A program made the translations under genes and the position numbers. A DNA stretch of 18,238 bases from CAYUPY01 sp964446595 (GTDB lineage: Bacteria > Patescibacteriota > Dojkabacteria > J137 > JAEUSD01). Positions 1 through 7,729 of this stretch are shown piece after piece. The notes below the pieces were generated by a model that had not been told where the DNA came from, searched no databases, and saw nothing but the letters and a program-made list of their open reading frames with translations. Location of the stretch: the NCBI GenBank assembly GCA_964446595.1, contig CAYUPY010000023.1, positions 1 to 18,238 on the forward strand, in the 5' to 3' direction. The stretch's first letter is position 1; each line of letters opens with the position of its first letter.

Positions 1-854
1 CCTGCCTCATCAATAAAACCTACTCTGTCTCCGTCAGCATCGAAGGCTATTCCTAACTCTGCTCTTCCCTCCTTTACCACCTCTATTAACTTTTGCATAT
101 TTTTAGGAGACTCGGGATCGGGAACATGATTAGGGAACTTGGCGTCGGGCTCAAAGTAGAGACGGTCTGTTATTTCGGCACCAATTTCATTGAAAAAATC
201 ATCTGCAAATAAACCAGGGGTTCCATTTCCACAATCCACTGCAACTTTAATCGGCTTCTGAAGCTTAATTACACTCGTCACATAATCGATATATGTCTGA
301 TAGGCATCTTCCAGCATATTATGCTGTCCTCTTTCTGCGTCTGTCAAAAGGTCATAATCCTCGTTTATAATTCGGTTGTATAAGAGCTTTAACTCTTCCC
401 CATAAATTGAATAGCCACCTTGCTTTAAAATCTTATAACCATTGTAAAAGTAAACATTGTGACTACCTGTAATGTTCACTCCACCATCGTAATTTAAATG
501 GTTACTCAGAAAATAAATGAACGGTGTACACATCTTATCCGCATCATCTACGTCTAAACCTGTGTCCAGAATACCTTCAATGAACTGATTTTTAAGGATG
601 TCTGCGTGAGGTCTTACTTCATAACCAACCAGAATTTTCTTACCTCCCAATTGCTTAATATGGGACCCAAGAGCTCGTCCTAAAGCGCGGGAAACCTCTG
701 GCGTAATCGTAATTCCGGGGAAAGGACCATACCATTTTTCATACTCCGCAACTACTTCTGGATCAAAGTTCGTACCTGCTATTCCTCTAATATCGTATTC
801 TCTAAAAATGAGGCGAAGTTTTTCTTTATCTACAGAAATTGTTGGTTTTCCCAT
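1..854 (-). CDS. Phosphomannomutase/phosphoglucomutase, 3'-truncated by window edge
   Basis: Alpha-D-phosphohexomutase that interconverts hexose-1- and hexose-6-phosphates in the cytoplasm through a phosphoserine. The visible 284 residues begin with ATG at 854-852 and run open off the left edge; the family is usually about 450-480 residues. The N-terminus has the REYDIRG motif. The active-site loop reads TGSHN with Ser131 as the presumed phosphoserine, and the metal-binding loop reads DADGDR with Asp272, Asp274 and Asp276. The usual TASHNP loop is altered here: Gly replaces Ala, and Val replaces the Pro after Asn. No Shine-Dalgarno or good -10 box precedes the ATG. The frame stays open upstream without another ATG, so the start is only moderately sure. 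It is divergent from the alpha-glucan phosphorylase, whose product glucose-1-phosphate is a likely substrate. Phosphomannomutase and phosphoglucomutase activity cannot be separated from sequence. Confidence 0.9.
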   Translation of the reverse strand, partial: MGKPTISVDKEKLRLIFREYDIRGIAGTNFDPEVVAEYEKWYGPFPGITITPEVSRALGRALGSHIKQLGGKKILVGYEVRPHADILKNQFIEGILDTGLDVDDADKMCTPFIYFLSNHLNYDGGVNITGSHNVYFYNGYKILKQGGYSIYGEELKLLYNRIINEDYDLLTDAERGQHNMLEDAYQTYIDYVTSVIKLQKPIKVAVDCGNGTPGLFADDFFNEIGAEITDRLYFEPDAKFPNHVPDPESPKNMQKLIEVVKEGRAELGIAFDADGDRVGFIDEA

Positions 855-924
855 ACTATGGATAGGTTTGAAGAGATAATCTTCACTATCTTTACATCTT
901 ACCCTACAACTAGCAAGCAATTTC

Positions 925-933
925 TGGTAAATT
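925..933 (+). promoter_or_regulatory. Candidate extended -10 promoter of the glucan phosphorylase
   Basis: TG-G-TAAATT is an extended -10 element. Transcription would begin near 940, leaving a leader of about 20 nt before the ATG at 961. There is no clear -35 box and no Shine-Dalgarno at usable spacing. This is weaker than the other promoters in the window and does not have their 5-7 bp spacing to the start codon. Confidence 0.35.
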
Positions 934-960
934 GTCGGAGTTAGCCCAACGGTCGAAATT

Positions 961-2976
961 ATGCACTATCATCATCAACTAAAAGAAGTTATTTCCAATT
1001 TGTACCACACTTGGAATAAAGAACATCCATTGCCTGAATTACATGGCAGTACGTTTGGAGCAGATTGGAGAGAAACGAATCCTCCTGTCGCCAAACAAGA
1101 TATGGACATGGATCCCGAAGAGAAACTGAAGATTAAACAGAACAGACATGAGTTAGAAAAATACTTAACTCGTGAGGAAACTTGGTTTGCCCGCTATTGC
1201 CGTGAACATGATGATGGGAATTTAGCTATCTTAAATCAACACCCAATCGCCTATTTCGGACTAGAATTTGCATTGGTTGACTGGCTACAAATTTACTCAG
1301 GCGGACTAGGGGTCTTGGCTGGAGACTTTATTAAAGAGTCTAGTGATATGGGAGTACCCATGGTGGCTGTAGGTTTATTTTATCATCATGGTTACTGTGT
1401 GCAGCACTTTGATGAACACGGCAATCAATATGAGACTTATCCACTGCAACTGCCCGAAGAGTATCCTTTTGAATTGGTGATGGACTCAGAGGGCAACATG
1501 GTAGAAGTGAGTGTGGAGATAGTTGATCATGAAGTATTTGTACGGGTTTGGAGAGTGGATGTAGGTAATACTCCGGTCTACCTTCTGGACACCAACTATG
1601 AACGCAATGAACTGACAGCTGATAGGATGATCACTGCCCACTTGTACGGGGGTGATACTGACACCCGACTACGTCAAGAAATTGTGTTGGGTATTGGAGG
1701 TCCAAGATTACTAAAGAAAATCGGTGTAAAACCCGCGCTTTTTCATATGAATGAAGGACACTCGGGTTTCTTGGTGGTGGAAATGGCCCGTCATTATGTT
1801 GAAGAAAAGGGGTTAAGCTTTGAAGAAGCTGTTAAGTTAGTTGATGATCACTTACTTTTCACCAACCACACACTAAAAGCCGCTGGCAATGATATTTTCA
1901 CATACCACGAAATTGAGAAGTTTTTTGGCACTTATCTGGATAATCTACATACATCAATAGAGCAGGTATTTGCGTTAGGTAAAGATGATGAATATGCAAA
2001 TGGCAATTTTTCTATGACTGTCTTGGGGTTGAGAAATGCAAAGAAGTCAAATGCAGTAAGTATTTTGCATGAAAAGGCAGCTCAAAAGACTTGGCCAAAT
2101 TATAAGCTAGAACCGATTACTAATGGTGTGCATATGCCTACGTGGGTTGCAAAAGAGATCCATGAACTGTTTGATAACTACATTGGGGAAGACTGGCACG
2201 ATGTTAATACCGATACCTTTATTCATAAAATTGATGATATTCCGACCCATGACTTGTGGCATGCTCATCAGCACCACAAACAATTGCTGATGGATGTTTT
2301 AAATCGTGAACTTAGTTTGAACCTACATTCGGACATTTTGACAGTAGTTTGGGCTAGAAGGTTTGCCTCGTATAAGCGTCCAGACATGATTCTAAGCGAC
2401 CTTGAGCGATTAAGTGAGATTGTAAACGCTCAAGGTCGGCAAGTACAATTACTAGTAGCAGGTAAGGCTCACCCTCGTGATGGGAATGGCAAGGCACTAC
2501 TTAAACAAATTTGGGAAACTTTCCATAGACCAGAGTTTTATGGCAAATTAGTCCTAATCCCAGATTATAACTGGATGATGGGTCACTATCTTGCCGCAGG
2601 TGGTGATGTATGGCTAAACACCCCACGTCGCTATGAAGAAGCATCAGGTACAAGTGGGATGAAGGCGTGCGCAAATGGTGTACTGCAATTTACTACTCTA
2701 GATGGTTGGACTGATGAAGTGGATTGGGATCACGATAAAATTGGTTGGGAAATAGATCAACATGATCCTGCTAATTCTCTTTATAATCGCCTACAAAATG
2801 AAATTGTGCCTATGTACTATGACAAGTCAGGTACAGGTTACAGTGAGGAGTGGGTGAATCGCATGAAAAGATCAATCAAAACAGTACTTTATCGCTACTC
2901 TACAAGTAGAATGATGAAAGACTACCTAGAAAAGATGTACCTCCCAGTAGTGCGCGAGTCAGGTTTATTTGGTTAG
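961..2976 (+). CDS. glgP: Alpha-glucan (glycogen/maltodextrin) phosphorylase, GT35
   Basis: Pyridoxal-phosphate enzyme that releases glucose-1-phosphate from the non-reducing ends of alpha-1,4-glucans. The protein has 671 residues, which matches the short thermophile-type GT35 phosphorylases rather than the 800-residue-plus E. coli type. Visible landmarks are YFGLEFAL and SGGLGVLAGD in the N-terminal half, HMNEGHS and ITNGVHMPTW in the middle, and NTPRR followed by EASGTSGMKA near the C-terminus. Lys568 in GTSGMKA is the expected PLP-linked lysine. The start is the first ATG after an in-frame TAA at 928. The stop TAG overlaps the stop TAA of the convergent glycosyltransferase gene. A 12-bp perfect inverted repeat lies inside the gene (2397-2438). 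Identification of the family is firm; the natural substrate (glycogen or maltodextrin) is not determined. Confidence 0.96.
   Translation: MHYHHQLKEVISNLYHTWNKEHPLPELHGSTFGADWRETNPPVAKQDMDMDPEEKLKIKQNRHELEKYLTREETWFARYCREHDDGNLAILNQHPIAYFGLEFALVDWLQIYSGGLGVLAGDFIKESSDMGVPMVAVGLFYHHGYCVQHFDEHGNQYETYPLQLPEEYPFELVMDSEGNMVEVSVEIVDHEVFVRVWRVDVGNTPVYLLDTNYERNELTADRMITAHLYGGDTDTRLRQEIVLGIGGPRLLKKIGVKPALFHMNEGHSGFLVVEMARHYVEEKGLSFEEAVKLVDDHLLFTNHTLKAAGNDIFTYHEIEKFFGTYLDNLHTSIEQVFALGKDDEYANGNFSMTVLGLRNAKKSNAVSILHEKAAQKTWPNYKLEPITNGVHMPTWVAKEIHELFDNYIGEDWHDVNTDTFIHKIDDIPTHDLWHAHQHHKQLLMDVLNRELSLNLHSDILTVVWARRFASYKRPDMILSDLERLSEIVNAQGRQVQLLVAGKAHPRDGNGKALLKQIWETFHRPEFYGKLVLIPDYNWMMGHYLAAGGDVWLNTPRRYEEASGTSGMKACANGVLQFTTLDGWTDEVDWDHDKIGWEIDQHDPANSLYNRLQNEIVPMYYDKSGTGYSEEWVNRMKRSIKTVLYRYSTSRMMKDYLEKMYLPVVRESGLFG
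2397..2438. repeat. Perfect 12-bp inverted repeat inside glgP
   Basis: CGACCTTGAGCG at 2397-2408 is exactly complementary to CGCTCAAGGTCG at 2427-2438, with an 18-nt loop. It lies wholly in coding sequence, so it is not a terminator. It is the longest perfect inverted repeat I found in the window. Confidence 0.8.
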
Positions 2977-4169
2977 TTAACCTTATACACTACCAACTTG
3001 AGTAGGAAAAAATTCCAGCTAACGACTACAGCAATAGCTATAATTTTACCTAAGATTTCTGGTAGAGAGAAAAATTCAACACTGAAGTATAAAATGGCCA
3101 TCTGTGCTACTCCGTTGAACACGACGGCTAGGATGTAGCGTCCAACTTCAGCGACCGAGAACTTTTGGGCGGAGAATGTCCATAACTTGTGACCGATAAA
3201 GTTGAATATTGTGGAGACAATTATGGCAGGTGGCTGCCACAAAGCATAGTTTGGAATAGTAATCTCATAGGCTTCTAGGCCAGGTACAGACGCCAGCGAG
3301 ATATTGATTGCCTGAAAGGCATCTAGACTTTCCAATAAGGCAAAAATACCAAGATCAATAAAGACTGTACCAAAACCAATAATTGCGTAGCGCGCTATTC
3401 TGCCGTACTGGCGCCAGACTGATAGAAAGAACGATTTAGAAAACCGCACGTGCCGCCACCACACTTTGTACAGGTCAAGTAAAGTAGTCAGATATCCTGA
3501 TGGTTTGAAAGTAGAGTACTTATTCTCAGCAACCCACTTCACTGGCAGTTCCGCAATTTTATAACCATCTCGTTTGAGTAAATAAAGTAACTCAAAATCG
3601 AAACCCCAGCGAAACACTGTTAACTTCTTAAAATATTGAGCTGACTTTAAGTTAAATAGTTTAAAGCCGCATTGGGTATCATTTAGTTGTAAGTCTAGCG
3701 CTAGATTAATAAGACGGTTTCCAACCTTGCCCATCAACTTTCGCAACTGCCCGCCATGTTCGCGCGCGCCGGGAACGGCGCGCGACCCAATCACCACATC
3801 GTAGTTAGCTGAATTTAAAGTATTAACAAAACTTATAATCTCAGTAGCGGGTGTAGATAAATCAGCATCGCAAATGTAAACATAGTTGTTCTCTGAGTCT
3901 AAGTTCTCAGCCTCAGCTAACTCTAAAGCCTTATTTACTCCCTGTTGTAATGCATAACCCTTGCCGCGATTTTGAGCATACGTCACCAAGACCACACCCT
4001 TTTCCCTCTCAAAATCGCGCACAATGCTATCTGTTTCATCACTCGAACCATCAGAGACAACTATTATCCTAAACTCAAAATTTGGGTTAAAATTTGTATA
4101 AAATGCGTGTAAAGTATCACCGATACGATTAGCTTCGTTATAAGCGGGAATTACAATAAATATTTTCAC
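2973..4169 (-). CDS. GT2 polyprenyl-phosphate glycosyltransferase (DPM1/ALG5-like) fused to a GtrA-like membrane domain
   Basis: 398 residues. Residues 1 to about 240 are a family 2 glycosyltransferase. It has VIPAYNEANRIG at the N-terminus, the nucleotide/metal motif DADLS (Asp101, Asp103), GSRAVPGAREHGG and DTQCGFKLF, as in dolichyl-phosphate mannose or glucose synthases. Residues about 255-398 are a four-helix GtrA-like domain, a family thought to help move polyprenyl-linked sugars across the membrane. The likely role is to charge undecaprenyl phosphate with one sugar for cell-surface glycosylation; the sugar is unknown. The start is GTG at 4169-4167, supported by a TAACAT -10 box ending 6 bp upstream. 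The stop overlaps that of glgP. Codon and base use is normal except for a GC-only hairpin at 3763-3784. The fusion order is common in bacteria. Confidence 0.92.
   Translation of the reverse strand: MKIFIVIPAYNEANRIGDTLHAFYTNFNPNFEFRIIVVSDGSSDETDSIVRDFEREKGVVLVTYAQNRGKGYALQQGVNKALELAEAENLDSENNYVYICDADLSTPATEIISFVNTLNSANYDVVIGSRAVPGAREHGGQLRKLMGKVGNRLINLALDLQLNDTQCGFKLFNLKSAQYFKKLTVFRWGFDFELLYLLKRDGYKIAELPVKWVAENKYSTFKPSGYLTTLLDLYKVWWRHVRFSKSFFLSVWRQYGRIARYAIIGFGTVFIDLGIFALLESLDAFQAINISLASVPGLEAYEITIPNYALWQPPAIIVSTIFNFIGHKLWTFSAQKFSVAEVGRYILAVVFNGVAQMAILYFSVEFFSLPEILGKIIAIAVVVSWNFFLLKLVVYKVN
3763..3784. repeat. GC-only perfect hairpin inside the glycosyltransferase gene
   Basis: CGCGCGCC and GGCGCGCG form an 8-bp perfect stem around the loop GGGAAC. 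It encodes the conserved RAVPGAR stretch, so composition may partly reflect protein constraint. The surrounding gene is AT-rich, which makes the block conspicuous. Confidence 0.7.
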
Positions 4170-4175
4170 GCGGTT

Positions 4176-4181
4176 ATGTTA
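4176..4181 (-). promoter_or_regulatory. -10 box of the GT2-GtrA gene (leaderless layout)
   Basis: TAACAT on the minus strand ends 6 bp before the GTG at 4169. Transcription would begin at or next to the start codon. The region of only 30 bp to the divergent gene at 4200 must hold both promoters. The plus-strand -10 is less clear (TATTAC at 4190-4195 or TAAACT at 4185-4190). Confidence 0.45.
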
Positions 4182-4199
4182 GCTTAAACTATTACTACT

Positions 4200-4904
4200 A
4201 TGCCACTGTTTGGGAACAAATCTCGAGAAGAGATACAAATATTGTTTACTATAGGCTTTGGTATTTTTGGTATAGTGGCTTTCAGCACTTACAGTATTAT
4301 TAACTTTGTTATTCTAGATTTCCCCATTGCTATATTAGAAGCTGCTTTAACTATCTACACAGCTGTCATTACCCTATTCCTTTATAGATCCAAGAATATT
4401 ATTTTAGCAACAAGATATGGTGTTGTGCCACTGGTTGTTATTACTGCACATAATTTTATCTCGGGTGGCTTTTATGGCACAGGTATCCTTTGGTGTTACA
4501 CGTTTCCCTTAGTGGCAACTTTTATCAGTGGAAGAAAAAATGGAGTAGTCCTAAGCAGTCTCTTTTTGATGTTTACTTTCATTTTTTTCATATTATTCAA
4601 GGCCGGTCTCACACCTGAGTTTGTGACGTTTTTATATAACGACTTCTATTACTTAATGTTTGTCATCACATTCGGAGGGATCGCTTTTATGACCTACCTT
4701 ATCCAGTCGGCTTGGGATGCAAGTTCATATGCATTAATGGAATCTCAGGAAAAGTTAGAAAACGCAATCGCAGAAGTGGCTGAGAACAACCAGGAACTCA
4801 CACGTATTAACAAAATTATGATTGACCGTGAACTGAGGATGTCTGAACTTAAATCAATGCTGAAGAAAATCAATAAACATGGACAGGAACCAGGCCAACC
4901 CTAG
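4200..4904 (+). CDS. Multipass membrane protein with sensor-kinase-like coiled-coil tail, no kinase domain
   Basis: 234 residues. Hydrophobic segments at roughly 13-35, 38-60, 65-87, 92-110, 112-135 and 145-168 predict about six membrane helices. A helical, coiled-coil-prone tail follows from about residue 170 to 225. It contains NKIMIDRELRMSELKSML, which resembles the linker that joins the sensory input to the histidine kinase core in many bacterial sensors. No H-box, ATP-binding domain, GGDEF or PAS domain follows: the gene stops with TAG, and the next 24 bp end at the convergent pilin gene. It may be a membrane sensor that acts through a partner, or a remnant of a histidine kinase. The reading frame is clean and long enough for a real gene. 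No specific family is recognised. Confidence 0.75.
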   Translation: MPLFGNKSREEIQILFTIGFGIFGIVAFSTYSIINFVILDFPIAILEAALTIYTAVITLFLYRSKNIILATRYGVVPLVVITAHNFISGGFYGTGILWCYTFPLVATFISGRKNGVVLSSLFLMFTFIFFILFKAGLTPEFVTFLYNDFYYLMFVITFGGIAFMTYLIQSAWDASSYALMESQEKLENAIAEVAENNQELTRINKIMIDRELRMSELKSMLKKINKHGQEPGQP

Positions 4905-4928
4905 TCGTATCTCTTAAAAGCCTTAGTA

Positions 4929-5396
4929 CTACTCTATTCTGGCGTACACGTAATCATTAGAAAGATCCGAACAAGCCACTACAAATAGGTCTTCAACGCG
5001 AAAAACATAGTAATCATTACCATCAGGATCTTGTAAGACTCCACTGTAGTAATCTCCTAATGCGTTAGAAATACTTGCGGCAGTTGTACCATTGCAATTT
5101 GCTGTACCGGCTTGCGCATCTGTTACAAAGGTTTGGAATTGAGCACTAGTAATCACATCTATAGTCCCAGAAGTGTTAGTTGGAGGGTATGTAAAGTTAT
5201 TATCAATATAGTAAATACGCATGCTCTTGGCTATAGCTTGGACTTCTGTACGGCGAACAGTGTCCTTACTTTCATCAATTCTCTGAGCTGGATTATTTGC
5301 TACAAGTGCGATTGCGCTCAAAATACCCAAAATTGCCACCATGATTACAACTTCAATGAGCGTAAAAGCAGATAATTTTTTACCCGAATCTGACAT
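4929..5396 (-). CDS. Type IV pilin-like protein (prepilin)
   Basis: Major or minor pilin-like subunit with a class III prepilin signal. A short charged leader (MSDSGKKLSA) is followed by FTLIEVVIMVAILGILSAIA; cleavage is expected after the Ala before FTLIE, and Glu5 of the mature protein is present. The C-terminal globular part holds two cysteines (in TANCNG and VVACSD) that could form the usual disulfide loop. An ATG at 5408 would add four residues (MIKS). I prefer the ATG at 5396 because a TTGTGA/TATGAT promoter with a 17-bp spacer sits over the first ATG and ends 7 bp before the second, giving a protein of 155 residues. No pilus assembly genes are visible nearby, so its machinery lies elsewhere. 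It converges on the 234-residue membrane protein gene and follows the xpaC-like gene. Confidence 0.9.
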   Translation of the reverse strand: MSDSGKKLSAFTLIEVVIMVAILGILSAIALVANNPAQRIDESKDTVRRTEVQAIAKSMRIYYIDNNFTYPPTNTSGTIDVITSAQFQTFVTDAQAGTANCNGTTAASISNALGDYYSGVLQDPDGNDYYVFRVEDLFVVACSDLSNDYVYARIE

Positions 5397-5403
5397 ACTT
5401 TTT

Positions 5404-5432
5404 ATCATAATTGAAATCTTGCAACGTCACAA
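5404..5432 (-). promoter_or_regulatory. Promoter of the pilin gene
   Basis: The -35 box TTGTGA (5427-5432), a 17-bp spacer and the -10 box TATGAT (5404-5409) precede the ATG at 5396 by 7 bp. This is the best two-box promoter in the window. It implies a leaderless pilin transcript and rules out the upstream ATG at 5408, which lies inside the -10 box. Confidence 0.6.
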
Positions 5433-5448
5433 CTACCAAACAGAGAAT

Positions 5449-6060
5449 TTAGATTTCGGTTTTACTATCTAAAATACGTTTTAGCACCTTCATATCCACA
5501 TCAAGATCTAGCAAATCTCCAGCAACAGCCTTACGATAGTAGTCTTTTAATGCGCTTGTTAAAGAACCGAGTAATGCTACTAGCTTCTCTTGCGTTTGAT
5601 TTATCTCAGTGCTGAGTACGGCATGGGCTTTCAGCTTCAAGTATCTACCTAAAATGTCACTGACTGAAGTAAAAATTTTCTCTACTTCAGGAATACGACT
5701 ATAAGCAGATTCTTGCTCTACCAGCACCTTCACTATTTCTTTGCCTAATTTTGTAATTTCAGTAAGCTTAGCATCTACCAGATGATCATCCACTTGTCTT
5801 TGTTGAGCCTCAATCACTGCAATTAACTCTAAAATATCCTCAACGTCGGCCTTAACCTTAGGCGGGAGATTCACAAATCTATGATCAACTGAAGTAAACA
5901 ACAATCTAGTTCCTGTATAGATACCCACAGCACCGGCTGCGGCGATCACAAAGGGAAAGCCAGGAATTAGAGCTGTTATCCCCACCAAAGTACCAATACC
6001 AGCCGTGGCTGCCACTAGCTCACGCCCGAGTCCATTTGTATTTTTACCTCTTGATGACAT
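5449..6060 (-). CDS. XpaC-like membrane protein (5-bromo-4-chloroindolyl phosphate hydrolysis family)
   Basis: 203 residues. The N-terminal part (about 12-52) is hydrophobic and forms one or two membrane helices with a Pro-Gly turn (LIPGFPF). The rest is helical and cytoplasmic in character. The C-terminus ends with DLLDLDVDMKVLKRIL (182-197), which matches the conserved end of XpaC proteins as I remember it. In Bacillus subtilis xpaC sits next to yaaN, a telA homologue; here it lies two genes downstream of telA. The ATG starts 2 bp after the stop of the VWA gene, so translation is probably coupled. The historical name comes from a chromogenic-substrate phenotype; the true biochemical role is unknown. 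The family call rests on length, topology, C-terminal motif and neighbours. Confidence 0.72.
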   Translation of the reverse strand: MSSRGKNTNGLGRELVAATAGIGTLVGITALIPGFPFVIAAAGAVGIYTGTRLLFTSVDHRFVNLPPKVKADVEDILELIAVIEAQQRQVDDHLVDAKLTEITKLGKEIVKVLVEQESAYSRIPEVEKIFTSVSDILGRYLKLKAHAVLSTEINQTQEKLVALLGSLTSALKDYYRKAVAGDLLDLDVDMKVLKRILDSKTEI

Positions 6061-6062
6061 TC

Positions 6063-7718
6063 TTAGTTGTAACCCTTGGCGTTCCTAAAAGCATCGACTA
6101 GATTCTCACGACCATCAAATACGCGTCCTTGAGTACGATCAGCCAGCACTTTTAATTGGCTTTGATCCGCTGCGCCAAACATAATTGGAAATACAGGAAT
6201 ATCACCACTATCGGGAATAGAGTTGATACCGCTTTCATTTTGGGACTTTCCATCAGTCATCAGAATAACCGATGCAAAGTATTGGTTAATATTATCCTGC
6301 TCTTCAATTACTTTGTATGCTTCTAGCACAGCAGTATAGATATCAGTGCCTCCACCGGCCTGTAGCCCGTTAATTACCCCTAAGAAATCTCGCATATCCT
6401 GTGGATTATTACCTTCAAAACGACTTTTTGGCAAAGCAGCAGCATTAAATGGAATAAGCACATGCACATCTTTTGGAGAGGCTTGTAGCAAATAACGCTT
6501 TGCGACATCTTGGTCTACTAATGTGTTGAGAGCACTTTTGAGCTGAGTGATTCCGTCTCCATCCATACTTCCTGATACATCAACCACATAAACTGTGTAC
6601 GAAGGCTTACGCAGCGATACTTGATAAAGGTTCAGCATTTCAGCAATCACCTCTGCATTTGGTACTCGTACTGCAGCAAAATTAATTTCCGGTTTTATAC
6701 CCCAATCTGCATTAAATACCTGAGGACTGTACTCGCCTGACTGTAAGTTAAGTCCAACACCAGTGCGGCGACCATTATCTAATAACAACTGTTTTGCTTC
6801 ATCAGAGGATAGGAAAGCCTGTAAATCTAGAAACAGCTCTTCTTTGGCTGCATCACCTTTGTCAACATAGGCCAGTGGACTATCGGCTACCACAGTTCCA
6901 TTTTCCAAATAGAATACACTCAACGGCTCCTGGCCTTTGGATACCAGCTCTTGATTAGCTTCAATCATAACTGCTTCATAATTAATCATGGCGTCTAAGC
7001 TAGTGTAAGACTCAAGAAATACATCTTTCAACCATCCAGAACTTCCAGCAGTCTTAGAGAGCCCATTGAGTAGTTGCCTAGTCTGGTTTTGAACTTTTGG
7101 TTTTTCCAAGTCTGCAAGTTTTAAGACATCTGGATTGCCAGCAAAGGCGTAGAGAAAGCCAAGATAACCAGATGCACCAGAGTTAGACTGGGTGGCATTA
7201 GTCATTGCAAATCGCAATTTATTTGAGTTGATGGCCGCAAACAAATCTTCTACTTTAAGGTTGCGGCCATTCTCCCAGCCCAGCGCCGCAGCTGCGCTGC
7301 GGCGCACACCTAGCACCACGGGTGACCGCAACACACTCTGCTCGTGTTTGATTCGTTCGCTGTCTGCAACAGATAACCAAATTGAACTCGCAGGCCACAC
7401 AGCATCAATTTCATTAACGTCATCTTCTTGTAACTTCAGCATTATGTCTACTGAACCTAGATACTCAATCTCTACAGCATATCCCTGCGAAGCCGCATAG
7501 TCAGTAATTATTGGCTCCAAAGTCTCATTTTCTGAGCCCGATACAATATGTAAAGTTCCTTTAGTATTTGGTACTCCCCCATTGATACCAGGGAAATTGA
7601 TCCCGCCATTAGGATCGGCCGCCAGGCTACCGATAATTATCATCCCAGTCACCAACAGCATGGAGGCGGCCATTATAACCAAGATAACAAATACGCGAAG
7701 TGCAGACTTTTGTTTCAT
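6063..7718 (-). CDS. Membrane-anchored solute-binding/VWA domain fusion protein
   Basis: 551 residues. A signal anchor (about 8-33) has no lipobox. Residues about 50-330 look like a periplasmic-binding-protein fold of the SBP_bac_11 type, with the motif QSNSG that also occurs in the separate solute-binding protein upstream. Residues about 375-530 are a von Willebrand A domain with an intact MIDAS: DVSGS (Asp380, Ser382, Ser384), Thr458 in GGTD, and Asp489 in TDG. Such substrate-binding plus VWA proteins are known in Gram-positive bacteria. The ligand is unknown; the MIDAS predicts a metal-dependent protein contact. The gene lies 11 bp after telA and 2 bp before the xpaC-like gene, so the three probably form one transcript. 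A GC-rich 9-bp hairpin lies at 7283-7305 in the coding sequence. Confidence 0.88.
   Translation of the reverse strand: MKQKSALRVFVILVIMAASMLLVTGMIIIGSLAADPNGGINFPGINGGVPNTKGTLHIVSGSENETLEPIITDYAASQGYAVEIEYLGSVDIMLKLQEDDVNEIDAVWPASSIWLSVADSERIKHEQSVLRSPVVLGVRRSAAAALGWENGRNLKVEDLFAAINSNKLRFAMTNATQSNSGASGYLGFLYAFAGNPDVLKLADLEKPKVQNQTRQLLNGLSKTAGSSGWLKDVFLESYTSLDAMINYEAVMIEANQELVSKGQEPLSVFYLENGTVVADSPLAYVDKGDAAKEELFLDLQAFLSSDEAKQLLLDNGRRTGVGLNLQSGEYSPQVFNADWGIKPEINFAAVRVPNAEVIAEMLNLYQVSLRKPSYTVYVVDVSGSMDGDGITQLKSALNTLVDQDVAKRYLLQASPKDVHVLIPFNAAALPKSRFEGNNPQDMRDFLGVINGLQAGGGTDIYTAVLEAYKVIEEQDNINQYFASVILMTDGKSQNESGINSIPDSGDIPVFPIMFGAADQSQLKVLADRTQGRVFDGRENLVDAFRNAKGYN
7283..7305. repeat. GC-rich perfect hairpin inside the VWA gene
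   Basis: GCGCCGCAG and CTGCGGCGC form a 9-bp perfect stem with the 5-nt loop CTGCG. It encodes the Arg/Ala-rich stretch VRRSAAAALG. It is intragenic and has no T tract, so it is not an intrinsic terminator. Confidence 0.7.
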
Positions 7719-7729
7719 GTGTTAAATAT

